The notes under the pieces were generated by a model that did not search any database, was not told the DNA's origin, and saw only the letters and a program-made list of their open reading frames with translations. The translations under genes and the position numbers were made by a program. Below are positions 23,794-34,347 of a DNA stretch of 64,000 nt, in pieces; within the stretch, counting starts at the first letter, position 1, and each line of letters starts with the position of its first letter. Source of the DNA: Phocoena phocoena (lineage: Eukaryota; Chordata; Mammalia; Artiodactyla; Phocoenidae); contig NC_089232.1 in NCBI RefSeq assembly GCF_963924675.1, positions 36,537,312 to 36,601,311 on the forward strand. Direction: 5' to 3'.

Positions 23794-26700
23794 GTAAGGT
23801 TTCTCCATCTGATGAGCATATAATTGAATGATATATGGTAACTTGAACATCTAGGTTAAAAGTACCTTTTTTAGAATTTATATCCTACCTATTTCCAAAG
23901 AGTATTTAAAGCTATAGAATAATATTACCAAATCAAGAAACTCTTTTAATTCTCATTTTAATATCATCTTTTATAAGTACTCAAATGCTACATAAACTCT
24001 GCCTCATCCTCACCCCTGGAAAGGGCAAACTGTAAAGATGAAGTAAAAGAGGTATTTGTCTAAAGTCACATAGCCAGTCCATTTGTCTTTCCTGTCCCTT
24101 TTAGAAAACTTGCCTCAGCTGACTTTACCAGAAATCCCCTCTCTGCGTAGGTGATTTCATGTAGGTTAGTATTTTTATTCCTTTCCCCTCTGAGGTAGTT
24201 GCTGCTTTGTGCTTATAGTCTTGTACTTGAAGAAAAGAGTTGTATAGACATGACGATATGATGATTCTGCAGCCAGGACCTTGCTACTTGTTTACTTCAA
24301 AAGTAATCTCATCCATTCAACTCACACAGATATAATCTGTGATTGAGGAATAGATGATTCCATTATTTCAGTTTATTCAATCTAAACTTGCCACAGCTGT
24401 CAAAATGGAGACACAGTGTTACTCTGTTTACTAGAGATCTCAGAAACTAGAAATTGTGACATTTATTTTCCCCCTACTGTTTCTCTCCTGCCTAAAAAGC
24501 GGCTCTAGACATTACAACATGTTTTAGAATCAGGTTGGTGCAAATTCTTCTTTAAATGAGAATGTGTCCATTGTTTCAGATAAGAAAGTAAGAAAAACCG
24601 GGGAGATAATATGGCATTACTGAGCTTGACTAGAAGCCAGGAATCCTGGATTCCAGTGCTTATTCCAACACTGCTAGCTGTATGGCCTTAGGCAAGTCAG
24701 TTAACCATTCTGGGCCTTAGTTTACTCTTCTGTAAAATGACAGTTAGACAAGATCATCTAAGGCCCTTTGAGATTAAAAAAAAAAAAAAAAAAGCATGTT
24801 TTTTCCCAAAATCAATTTAAAAGATTATAAACAATATAGTAACTACAATATTACAATTTCAAATCACATGGGTTTTGATGTATTAATGACGAACAGCTTT
24901 TAACCACCAAAAACTTTTCAAAGTTAAATTCTTCAGGAAATTTGAGTCATTTGAAGACTTAGAATTTAAAATTTAGTATATGGTTTAAACTGGCTTTTAG
25001 CCCAGCAGTTTCTCAGTTAATCTTATCAGTAGTACTTGTCTCTGTACCTGGCACTTGGTATCTTAAAATGCAAATAATGCTTCTTCTCAACCCTCTAGAA
25101 GGAGAAGTCAAGCTGCATAAGGTTGTCAGTTTCATGCTGTTGCTCTTTAAAAAATGAGCTCTGAGCTGCAGGAACACAGTGTGGGAATAGAGAGCATATG
25201 TCCAGGAGAGGAACAAGGCAGGCTCTGGGTGGACAGTTGTGAGGGGCAGTGAAGAGCCCACAGTGGGTGGGCTGGGGCCAGCACAGCCTAGAATAGCAGA
25301 CTTCATGCATTAGCTGCCGGCGCCACTCTGAACTTCCAGCAGGGGTTTTCTCCAGTAGAGTCAGAGTGTGTGACATTTTTATAAAGCTTCAGTGTAATTG
25401 CTGTATCTGACAGTCTTTGAGTAAACTCCCTTCCCTTCCTTGTCAGACACTAATATAGGCCATTTTACAAGTACATTCTCCTCCACCCTCAAAAGTGTCC
25501 CCATTTTTTGCCTCATTTTCCCCCAGATTAACCAACTGTAAATAAGAAACCATCAAACCAAAGTTTTTTGTCGGGCGGTGAGGGGATAGTACATGAGGAG
25601 AGATCATTATTAAGCTACCGTTCATGCCGCAACGGTGCAGTAAAGAATGAAAAAAGAGTGACAAACACCTGGATTCCAATTCTAGCTTTGCCAGTGTCAC
25701 TTGTGTGACCTTCAGGAAATAACTTAATTCCTCTGAGCCTCTGAGGAACTTAATTCCTCTGAGGGATAACTTAATTCCTAACCTGTAACGGTGGCTAGTG
25801 GTGCCAGTCTCGCAGTTTTTATGAGAATGGATTAAGGGAGGTGATGTGTGGAATAGAACCCACTAGTGCCTAGTACATAGTAGCACCAAAATGTTTTGAA
25901 CTTTTTTCCTATTAGTTCAGTCCTTGCTTACTTGCTTAGCTTTAGGGCATATATATGCTATCATGGAGAAATGGTCATAAGGTCTGAACAACAAAAGTAT
26001 GTTTAACTGCCACCTGGTTACACTCAGGCAGGTTTTGCTGACATAATGTGAATGTGAGTGTGTACATGGCAAGTAGCTGAGACTTAAACAAACCTAAAAA
26101 TTCCTTATTTCAGAAGTTCAGCTATTTATAAAGTGTTTGGTTCATAGTTATAGGAGATTATATTGTACTTTTAAAGGTTGTATTAGCACATGCAAACATT
26201 CACCTTTTTAAAAAAATAGAATGAGTCGTAAGAAATCAGATTTGCCATTAATCAGCTCTTGATTATCTTGAATAAAAGAGGGAAGGAAAATATAGATAAT
26301 TCAAAGCTGTGTGTAATCCAAAAGGTACTTCTCTGTGACTTCGAATGTCACCAGAAAGAATCTCATTTTGTTTCACACTCAGGCAGCTGGTCTGAGGATC
26401 AGCAATTGCTAGAAGTTAATTCCAGACACTTACAATCTGCTAATACATAATTAATTGGGGACTGATATCCTCTAAGACAGTGTAAAACATTTGTTTTAGA
26501 ATTGGTGTGGTTCTTACATGAGATCCCCTAAACTTTTTTCTCCTCCATCAGGTATAATGGGTCTCTCCCAAACGGCGATAGAGGAAGGAGGAAAAGTAGG
26601 TTTGCTTTGTTTAAAAGACCTAAGGCAAATGGGGTGAAGCCCAGCACTGTGCATATTGCTTGTACTCCTCAGGCTGCAAAGGTAAAAAAAAAAAAAAAAA

Positions 26701-29700
26701 ACCCAAAAAATAAAAACTAAATGAATTAACTTGGAGAAATTGAAAGACTTGTACTTGCTGTTCATATTCTTTAGCATTCCCTTCACATTCTGTACCAGAA
26801 GCTTCCTTTTGTTTGGGTGGGAGAGGACACTTTGGAGATACAATATCTGAAGAACTGCCATCTGGAAGAGCATAGGACTTTTTTTTTTTTTTTTTTATAA
26901 CAAACTGGGATCAGTGGGTGGAAATTAGAAGGAAATAATTCCTTTTTCTTATTAAAAAGGTGTGGGTGGGGTGGGGCCAGGGCTTTATGTAGTATTTGGA
27001 ATTGTGAAACTCCCCTGAGAAGTAGGGCGTCCTGCTGTTACCAGAGAGACCCTGCCTGGGCTGGGCAGGGAATGTGGTTCATAATATTTGTATTCAGGTA
27101 CTAGAAGCATGTTTGGATGGGGTGATTTTTTTAAACTAAAGATCCTATGGATGCTCTTGTTTTTATTTATTTTTTGTTTTATGATCCTCATGGCTTTTAG
27201 CATACTGCCTTGAACACCGTAGACCTGAATAATTATTAAATTGAATCAAAGCTATGAAAGCAAATACCCAATTGTGTCTATAATGTAACTTCTCAATCTC
27301 CTGGCCTATTTAATGCTTCTCACCCCCTTTTTATTTCCCAACCAAGATCTCAAGAAGCTGGGCCACCATTTCAGGACCCTTGGGCTTTTCCTAGACAATA
27401 AGGGGGAATTTTCAGATCTTTACATTTCCTGTGAATTCCTCTACTTCCAATTTTATAACAGACTGAATTTGATACTGTGGTGAGTGAATAAAAATTACAA
27501 AGAGTTCTTAGACTTCTGGAAGTATCTACATCTTTAGCTAAGCAGCCCCAGAATGTACATTAATATTACACCACCTGAGGTATATTTTTGTAGGTTTAAT
27601 AAATGAGAGAGAAATTGGCATACGGTGCCTTGCTCTAGGTCACAGCTCTGGTCCCTGAAGTCAGTTGGATTTTTGGCTTTGTTTTATATCCAGTGTGGTG
27701 TCTAAACAAGAGATCTTATGCCTTGAGTAGTCTCCTCTTTTACTGTTCAAGAACCAGTGAATGTAGAAAAGGGACAGTTTCTTCTAGGTGTTTCTTTCTG
27801 CTCCTTTGCAGAGAAGGGATGTGCTGATAAATAATAAGCAGGTGGTGGAGTGAAAGGCTTATTGATCCAGTCTGAGGAGTTTCTTTCCAGTATTTCCCCA
27901 CAGAAGTGCTCTTGACATTTTGGGTGTGCCAATTCTTCTTTATGCAGGACTGTCCTACATATTGTAGGATATTTAATATTCTTGGTCCCCAGCCACTAAA
28001 TGCCATTTAAGCCCTCAAATCATTGTGACAGCCAAAAAATGCGCCTACGTATTTCCAAATTTCCCTTACACAGCTAATATTACCTCTGGTTGAGACCCAC
28101 TATCAGAAATCTTTCTGATCCTTACTTCTGTAATTTCCTATTCTGTACTTTTCTACATATTTTTACTGTCATGCTCCTTATGTTTCATTGTTGGCTCCTT
28201 TTCATCTTTACTAGGCAACAAGAATCTTAGGGGTCAAAAATTGACATTTTCCTCTTTCAATTTTGGAGGGATGTGGTAATGAGGTCATGAAGAAAACTAA
28301 TTGTTTAGTCTGGCAGTCATCTGGGATGAGTGGTTAAACCCTGCCTTCCAGTCCAGTGAGAACTTGACGTAGTTCTTATTCTCAATCTAAGAGTAGGTCT
28401 GATAGTTTAAAAAACAAGCAAACAGCAACAAAAAATCCAGGGCTTACAATCTCAAAGTACACAAAACCTTTGTTTTTAAATCCCTTTAGCCATTAAGAAT
28501 TAACTTCCAGGGCTTCCCTGGTGGCGCAGTGGTTGAGAGTCGGCCTGCCGATGCAGGGGACGCGGGTTCGTGGCCCAGTCCGGGAAGATACCACATGCTG
28601 CGGAGCAGCTGGGCCCGTGAGCCATGGCCGCTGAACCGGCGCGTCCTGAGCCTGTGCTCCGCAACGGGAGAGGCCACAACAGTGAGAGGACCGTGTACTG
28701 CAAAAAAAAAAAAAAAAAAAGAAAAGAATTAACTTCCAAAATACTGAGCAATTCTTTCATTGAAAAATCAGCTGCTTAATGCTGAGTTAAAATAATTGTA
28801 GGTTTTTAAACCTTTAAAACCATTTTGTAATGTTTATGAACACATAAGTGTGTAGTAAAACATGTTAAGCACATGCATGGGAGTGACCTACACTGCACTC
28901 TTGAGGTTTAGTACCTCCACAGAGAGAGGGGAGTAGGGAAGGACATGTAAGCAGCCTTCATTATATCTGCAGCTTAATTTCTTTTAAAAAATCAGAAGCA
29001 AAAATGACATTAGTAAGAATGATAAAGCTGGGTAGTTAGTACCCAGGTGTTTGTTTATTCTCTTTGTATATTTGAAAATTTCACGATCTTAATTATCTTA
29101 AAACTATGGGTTTAAGGCTTTATCTATTACAGATTAGCTACAAATTAAAACCAAGTAAAATTTTATAATGTCAAAGTTCTAATTAAGAAAGTTTTTTCAT
29201 TTAACCTCTTTACTGCCTATAGTCATTCTTCTGTGTCTTTCTGTTTTTTCTTTTATGCAACCTGTTTCCACTTCCTTTGTGCAGGTTTTTCCCCCTTTGC
29301 TATTATCGTCAACTCATATACATAGAAAACGCCTGAAAACAAAACTGAAAAGTTCTTTTTAGCAATGTTTTTAGTTTGGCATAAGTCAGAAGTACAGTCA
29401 TAAGCATTGTATCCATTTCCTTTGGTATGTTTAATCATTCTGTGAATTTTTCTGTATCTAGCCCAGCATATGGCAAATATTTGTCATCTATAAAGTCACA
29501 GAATGGCTAGGAAAACCAATTATCTCTGCTTATTTGTTAACTTTAAACCTCTTTGAGTTACTTTAAAAATAAGATTCCTCTTATCTTGCAAGATTTTGTA
29601 TTTTCTCCTTATCAGAGCACTACTGAGTACTACTTTCAGTTTCTACCTGGGATTTGGTTTTGATTACCTTATAATTTAAAATACTTATAATGGAGACTCA

Positions 29701-32700
29701 GATTGTATAATATTTTTATACAGTGAACTTATGTTCTTACTCTATAATTGCTTCAGTGTACAGGCATACCTCAGATATATTTGGGGTTCAGTTCTAGACC
29801 ACCACAATAAAGCAAATCACAACAAATTTTTTTGGTTTCCCAGTGCATATAAAAGTTATGTTTACACTATGCTGTATTCTACTAAGTGTGCAATAAGAGC
29901 ATTGTGTCTAAAAAAATAATGTATATACCTTAATTTAAAACTACTTTATTGCTAAAAAATGCTAACCATCATCTGACAATGCAGAGTTGCCACAAACCTT
30001 CAGTTTGTTAAAAAAAAAAAAAAAAACACGCAAAATCTGTGAAGCATAATGAAATGAGGTCTGCCTGAATTCTTCCGCATCCCACTTAACCTAAGAAACC
30101 ACTGTCACAGCCGAGCTTATGCAAGAGTTATTAATCTCTACCCTAAATTTCAGGGGGAAAATATGTTACACGCATAATAAATAGATGACCTTTCTTTTTT
30201 TATGAAAAGATTATCTATTTTGATTGACCTACCTGCTAATTTTTGCTATTGATCTTTCCTTCCTTAGGCAATAAGCAACAAGGACCAGCATAGCATATCA
30301 TACACCTTGTCTCGGGCCCAGACAGTGGTGGTTGAATATACTCATGACAGCAACACTGATATGTTTCAGGTATTGTAACATCTACATTTTTTTTTTTTTA
30401 AGTTAAAAACCTGTTGTAAGTGACTTGTGCTGTGGTCTGATTAAGGATTGTCATATTTGAATGCATTTCATTAAAACACATATTGATTTCTAAACCCCAT
30501 ATGTAGAAGTCCATGTAGCATGGTTAAAAGATGGGCTCTGAAATCAGAATTCCTGGTAAACATTACTTAGTTACTCTCTGCCACAGTTTCCTCCTATAAA
30601 GTGCAGATAATAGAACTTCCCTCGGGTGACTATTAGGAGGCTTAAATGTGTTAATACCTATAAAGTCCTCAGAACTGTGCCGGGTACCTGGTAAACACTT
30701 AACTGGTAATATTAGTAGCTATAATAATTATTAGCTATTATTATCTAAAAAAAGGAGCCAAGAGATATTTTGTACACATTTATGATTTCTTTTTTGCTTG
30801 TCTCCTTCCTCTCTAGGCAACTGAAACTACAGGCAGTTTCTAACTGTTCACATCATATATGTGGAGTCAAACTTGCTTCTCAACACATATTTGGTCAAAG
30901 CTATTGGCAATAACAGTTTTTATTTCTCTCATTCTTTGTACCAATCCAGTGCTGATGGTTTTATAAATTGATAGATGATAGAAAAGCTAAACCCAAAGAC
31001 ATAAGCAAAATTCATGATATCTTCTCCCTTAATATTGGGTTTTGTAAGGCCTTGGGCTTTTTTCAAACAAATGGGACATAAAGTACCTAATAATGTTGTT
31101 CTTATAATTGTAGCCCCAATGACATTTCAGTTTTTCTTTATTTTAAAGAATTAAATGAATATGAAAAGGCCTGGAGATGTCTTTGCTGTAGTCAGTAACA
31201 AAGTATTTCTTTAAGTCACTATCCCCCACATCCTTTTAATGGAATGCTGAATTTTTTAGAACAGTAGAAATATTTTTAGTTCCAAAGGTCTGAGACCATT
31301 TTCTTTGGATATCATATTCTTAAAAATAAAGGGACATCCAATGTTACATTTTTTAACCAAAAAATTTCCCCCTAACACTATCCAAACTAAATAAAGACTT
31401 TGTACTTCGTGGCAGGATAAAAACACTGAAGAATTTTATCTAAAAGTGTGCTGATATAAGGAATTCTTAAAGCTCAACTATGCAGAGAATGACTTAAGAG
31501 TCGTCATCTTTGTAAAGGGTCAATATTTTTTCTTAGTAACGGTATTCTTTAATTTTTATGATACTACTTTATAACAAATACATTAATGAACTGATTTCTA
31601 AATGTTTAAAACTCTGTGACATTTGTCACTTCTGTCATTTCTTCCACTGATTTCCTTTTTTCTTTTCAACATTCATCTTCCAAAATGAAATTAATTTATA
31701 CTTGCTAGACCTTTGAAGATGTTTAGTTCACTGACAGCTCACCCAGCAGAACTTTGTTCTAAGAACCTTGTCTCTCTGAAACATAACCAAGAACGAGGAA
31801 GAAAACAAAAAGGACATCTAGGCATATAAAATAAATGCCACAAAGTCCATGCACTTTTCCCTGCTCCCTGGAGAATCCCTTAGGCCATCACTAAGAACCT
31901 TTTGAAATACTATTCTTTGAAGTTTGGTTATTTGATTTCTCAATGCATGGCAGAATTAGAGTAACTAGTTAGAGGAGGGCTATGCTGCTAGAGACAAATA
32001 TGCCCAACAGCAAGAAATGATGGCTGACAACCTGACAGAAAAGACACAAGAATCCTGTAAAGTATACATAAGACCTCAAAGCACGGCTTTGTAAGCCTTT
32101 AACATAAGGATCAGCGTTCCTCTACACCTTTATAGCACCTGAAGACATCAGGGCAGCTCAGCTTAATATAAAGGTATTCGTAGTATAATGTCCTGGAGTC
32201 ATCATAAAAGATTTACTTTTATGTTCATTATATTCTGTTAAGGAAACTAGAGTAATACATGGTAGACATATTTCTGTCCAAAGAGGTTAAAATTAAAATC
32301 TGCAGCCACCCAGAAATCTCAGCCATCCTAAACATTTCATTCCCTGAGGTTTCATATATTCTGGATTGTAAGTTCCTACTTAATTTTATGCTCTAAGTGA
32401 TTACTACATCAGAGGGAATGTGACAGATTGGTTTTCAAGGGTATAGATGCCCCAGAGTTAAGTATGATAAGTTTGAGCATTAGAAATTTCGGAGGCTTAA
32501 TGATTTCACCTTACTGTTTGTGCCTTTCTTGAGTGGATTTTCCATTGTGTTCCTTTGAATAGGTTTATAGATATTTGTTTTTCCCTTAGATTGGTCGGTC
32601 GACTGAAAGTCCCATTGACTTTGTAGTAACTGACACAGTTCCTGGAAGTCAAAGTAATTCTGATACACAGTCAGTGCAAAGCACCATATCAAGATTTGCC

Positions 32701-34207
32701 TGTAGAATTATATGTGAACGGAATCCCCCATTTACAGCACGGATTTATGCTGCAGGATTTGACTCATCAAAAAACATCTTTCTTGGGGTAAAAAGCTTTT
32801 TTCCTAAATGTTGCATTTTATAACCACTTCTATTTCCCAGTTATAAATAAACAGAAGATCACTATTTTTCCTACTAGGAGAAGGCTGCCAAATGGAAGAC
32901 ATCAGATGGACAGATGGATGGCTTGACCACCAATGGTGTTCTTGTTATGCATCCACGCAATGGGTTCACAGAAGACTCTAAGCCTGGAATATGGAGAGAA
33001 ATATCAGTGTGTGGAAATGTATTCAGCCTGCGTGAAACCAGATCAGCTCAGCAGAGAGGGAAAATGGTAAGTACTGAGATGTAGCTTCTTTTTTTAAACA
33101 ACAATAAACTCATAGGGTGAGTTGGACTGAGTGCATTACATATTCCCAAAAACTATTTAATCTTTTACTGACACAGAGTACCAAGTATGGCTATCAAGTG
33201 CTGACAACCAAATACTATACCAGGAGGATAATATCTTAATGTTTCAATTAGAACACTCTAAAAATTTATTCTTCTTTTATATTAATATATTTTAAAACCT
33301 AAGCTTTCCCAATTTAAACAGCACTCTGTGTATTTTCTACTTGTATCTATATATCTTTGACCAACATATTTACCAAATTGGAAATATTAAACTTACTGAT
33401 TAGCCAGATGTTTTAATCATAAATTGTCTTTACTATAAAGCTGAAAAGAGATAAGTTACTGCTCAATATTTTATCCTTGATTTTCAAACCCATATTTTTC
33501 ATGACTACCATTTGAGTTTCTTAAATAAACAACCAGAGGAAATCTTGATTCTTGAGTAAGGAGCACGTAAGACCAAGACTCTTAGGTAAAAATCCAAAAC
33601 TCAGTGGTCAATGTGTTTTTTTGATTCTTTTTTCCTCTAGGTGGAAATTGAAACCAATCAGTTACAAGATGGCTCATTAATTGACCTCTGTGGTGCAACA
33701 TTGCTGTGGCGTACTGCAGAAGGCCTTTCCCACACTCCTACCGTGAAGCATTTAGAAGCTTTAAGACAAGAAATCAATGCAGCACGACCTCAGTGCCCTG
33801 TAGGGTTCAACACACTAGCATTTCCTAGTATGAAGAGGAAAGATGTTGTTGATGAAAAGCAACCATGGGTGTATCTGAACTGCGGCCATGTGCATGGCTA
33901 TCATAACTGGGGAAACAAAGAAGAACGTGATGGAAAAGATCGTGAATGTCCTATGTGTAGGTCTGTTGGTCCCTATGTCCCTCTGTGGCTTGGATGTGAA
34001 GCTGGATTTTATGTGGACGCCGGCCCTCCAACCCATGCGTTTAGCCCGTGTGGGCATGTGTGTTCAGAAAAGACAACTGCCTACTGGTCCCAGATCCCGC
34101 TTCCTCATGGTACTCATACTTTTCATGCAGCCTGTCCCTTTTGTGCACATCAGTTGGCTGGTGAACAAGGCTACATCAGACTTATTTTCCAAGGACCTCT
34201 AGACTAA
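23723..34207 (+). CDS. PELI1: Pellino-1 E3 ubiquitin ligase, six-exon coding sequence
   Basis: The CDS is join(23723-23793, 26552-26681, 30268-30369, 32590-32787, 32878-33066, 33641-34207). It gives 418 codons plus TAA with no frameshift or internal stop, the usual length for PELI1. Known role: a cytosolic E3 ligase that binds phosphorylated IRAK1 and RIPK1 in Toll-like/IL-1 receptor and TNF signalling and builds ubiquitin chains. Seen here: an N-terminal winged FHA region (about residues 13-275) with the phosphothreonine-binding Arg104 (IGRST) and Thr185-Asn186 (LTTNG). The C-terminal RING-like region has Cys311-Gly-His313, CPMC at 333-336, CGHVC at 367-371 and CPFC at 395-398. His313 and Cys336 are the residues mutated in published ligase-dead forms. 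The N-terminus MFSPDQENHPSK separates it from PELI2 (MFSPGQEEH). The start is the family's usual Met although its context is weak (C at -3, T at +4). Confidence 0.97.
24635..24795 (+). repeat. MIR SINE with A-run, sense
   Basis: 'gctagctgtatggccttagg', 'caagtcagttaaccattctg', 'tactcttctgtaaaatgaca', ending in a ~19-A run. It is in intron 2. Confidence 0.85.
25665..25895 (+). repeat. MIR SINE with internal triplication, sense
   Basis: 'ttctagctttgccagtgtca' and 'tgtgtgaccttcaggaaata' start the MIR; 'gcctagtacatagtagcacc' ends it. In the middle, aacttaattcct occurs three times (25721, 25747, 25768), a local duplication absent from the MIR consensus. Confidence 0.78.
26552..26681 (+). CDS. PELI1: PELI1 exon 3 (start of FHA region)
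   Basis: The exon is 130 nt, phase 2 in and phase 0 out, and encodes residues 24-67 (GYNGSLPNG to PQAAK). It carries the basic stretch RGRRKSRFALFKRPK near the start of the FHA fold. The acceptor is ccatcag|G. The donor is AAAG|gt followed by 18 adenines, so +5 and +6 are A rather than the preferred G and T. Skipping this exon would shift the frame. Confidence 0.96.
26684..26701 (+). repeat. 18-A homopolymer inside the exon 3 splice donor
   Basis: The tract begins at intron position +3 of the PELI1 intron 3 donor. Such tracts are length-variable. Confidence 0.9.
27909..28105 (-). mobile_element. MER5A (hAT-Charlie) remnant, antisense
   Basis: 'tgacattttgggtgtgccaa', 'ttgtaggatatttaatattc', 'cccagccactaaatgccatt' and 'ggttgagaccca' match MER5A in reverse. 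It lies in intron 3. Confidence 0.8.
28510..28723 (+). repeat. CHR-type SINE, sense, perfect 15-bp target duplication
   Basis: 'gggcttccctggtggcgcag', 'cgatgcaggggacgcgggtt', body and A-tail. The identical 15-mer aagaattaacttcca flanks it (28495-28509 and 28724-28738). A recent insertion in PELI1 intron 3, opposite in orientation to the copy at 20416. Confidence 0.95.
29761..30067 (+). mobile_element. Tigger (pogo/mariner) DNA-transposon remnant, internally deleted
   Basis: Terminal inverted repeats caggcatacctc and gaggtctgcctg bound the element, with a TA just outside the 5' end. 'ttctagaccaccacaataaa' and 'tactttattgctaaaaaatg' are Tigger1-like. The transposase region is lost and the copy joins directly to the 3' end. 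An A-run lies near 30010. Confidence 0.88.
30268..30369 (+). CDS. PELI1: PELI1 exon 4 (FHA region)
   Basis: The exon is 102 nt, phase 0 at both ends, and encodes residues 68-101 (AISNKDQHS to NTDMFQ). The acceptor is ccttag|G and the donor is CAG|gtattg. Being a multiple of three, it could be skipped without a frameshift, but that would remove FHA core strands. A Tigger DNA-transposon remnant ends about 200 bp upstream. Confidence 0.96.
30505..30735 (+). repeat. MIR SINE, sense
   Basis: 'gcatggttaaaagatgggct', 'cagtttcctcctataaagtg', 'tgttaatacctataaagtcc' and 'ctggtaaacacttaa'. It is in intron 4. Confidence 0.8.
30736..32589. other. PELI1 intron 4, non-repetitive part
   Basis: About 1.9 kb of AT-rich intron with no recognised repeat, RNA or frame. 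A branch-point/pyrimidine region precedes exon 5. Confidence 0.55.
32590..32787 (+). CDS. PELI1: PELI1 exon 5 (phosphothreonine-binding loop of FHA)
   Basis: The exon is 198 nt, phase 0, and encodes residues 102-167 (IGRSTESPID to SSKNIFLG). It includes Arg104 of the FHA phosphothreonine pocket and the RFACRI core strand. The acceptor is cccttag|A and the donor is GGG|gtaaaa. Only 90 bp of intron separate it from exon 6. Confidence 0.97.
32878..33066 (+). CDS. PELI1: PELI1 exon 6 (FHA core and wing)
   Basis: The exon is 189 nt, phase 0, and encodes residues 168-230 (EKAAKWKTSDG to QQRGKM). It contains the second FHA phosphopeptide-binding motif, Thr185-Asn186, in LTTNGVLVMHP. The acceptor is ctactag|G and the donor ATG|gtaagt is a full consensus. 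Confidence 0.97.
33067..33640. other. PELI1 intron 6
   Basis: A 574-bp intron, gtaagt to tttcctctag, with no recognised repeat. Confidence 0.85.
33641..34207 (+). CDS. PELI1: PELI1 exon 7 coding part (FHA end and RING-like E3 domain)
   Basis: This segment encodes residues 231-418 and the TAA stop. The first codon is Val231 (GTGGAAATT) directly after tttcctctag. It completes the FHA/wing region (IDLCGATLLWRTAEG) and holds the whole RING-like domain. The zinc-ligand pattern is Cys311/His313, Cys333/Cys336, Cys367/His369/Cys371 and Cys395/Cys398. The protein ends in IFQGPLD. All RING Cys and His residues are intact. Confidence 0.97.
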   Translation: MEIETNQLQDGSLIDLCGATLLWRTAEGLSHTPTVKHLEALRQEINAARPQCPVGFNTLAFPSMKRKDVVDEKQPWVYLNCGHVHGYHNWGNKEERDGKDRECPMCRSVGPYVPLWLGCEAGFYVDAGPPTHAFSPCGHVCSEKTTAYWSQIPLPHGTHTFHAACPFCAHQLAGEQGYIRLIFQGPLD

Positions 34208-34242
34208 CAGACCATTGTCCTCCAGGACTACATTATACATTT

Positions 34243-34250
34243 ATAAGCTA
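34243..34250 (+). promoter_or_regulatory. miR-21 8-mer seed match
   Basis: ATAAGCTA is the full 8-mer complement of the miR-21 seed (with the A opposite position 1). It starts 36 nt after the PELI1 stop. PELI1 is a reported miR-21 target in mammals. The match is visible here; function in this species is inferred. Confidence 0.65.
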
Positions 34251-34341
34251 AGTGATTTGGGTTTTCCAACCTGTTGTCCACATCACAGTTTTTCTGCTCT
34301 GGTCATTTGCATTAAGATGAAGAATTTTTTTAAACATTTAT

Positions 34342-34347
34342 AATAAA
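34342..34347 (+). terminator. proximal AATAAA poly(A) signal candidate
   Basis: A canonical hexamer 135 nt after the stop, in AT-rich sequence. If used it would give a very short 3' UTR that still contains the miR-21 site. Confidence 0.3.

Noticed and set aside
33815..34202. open frames overlapping PELI1 exon 7 in other frames and on the reverse strand
   Set aside because: They are shadows of the real, conserved PELI1 reading frame.
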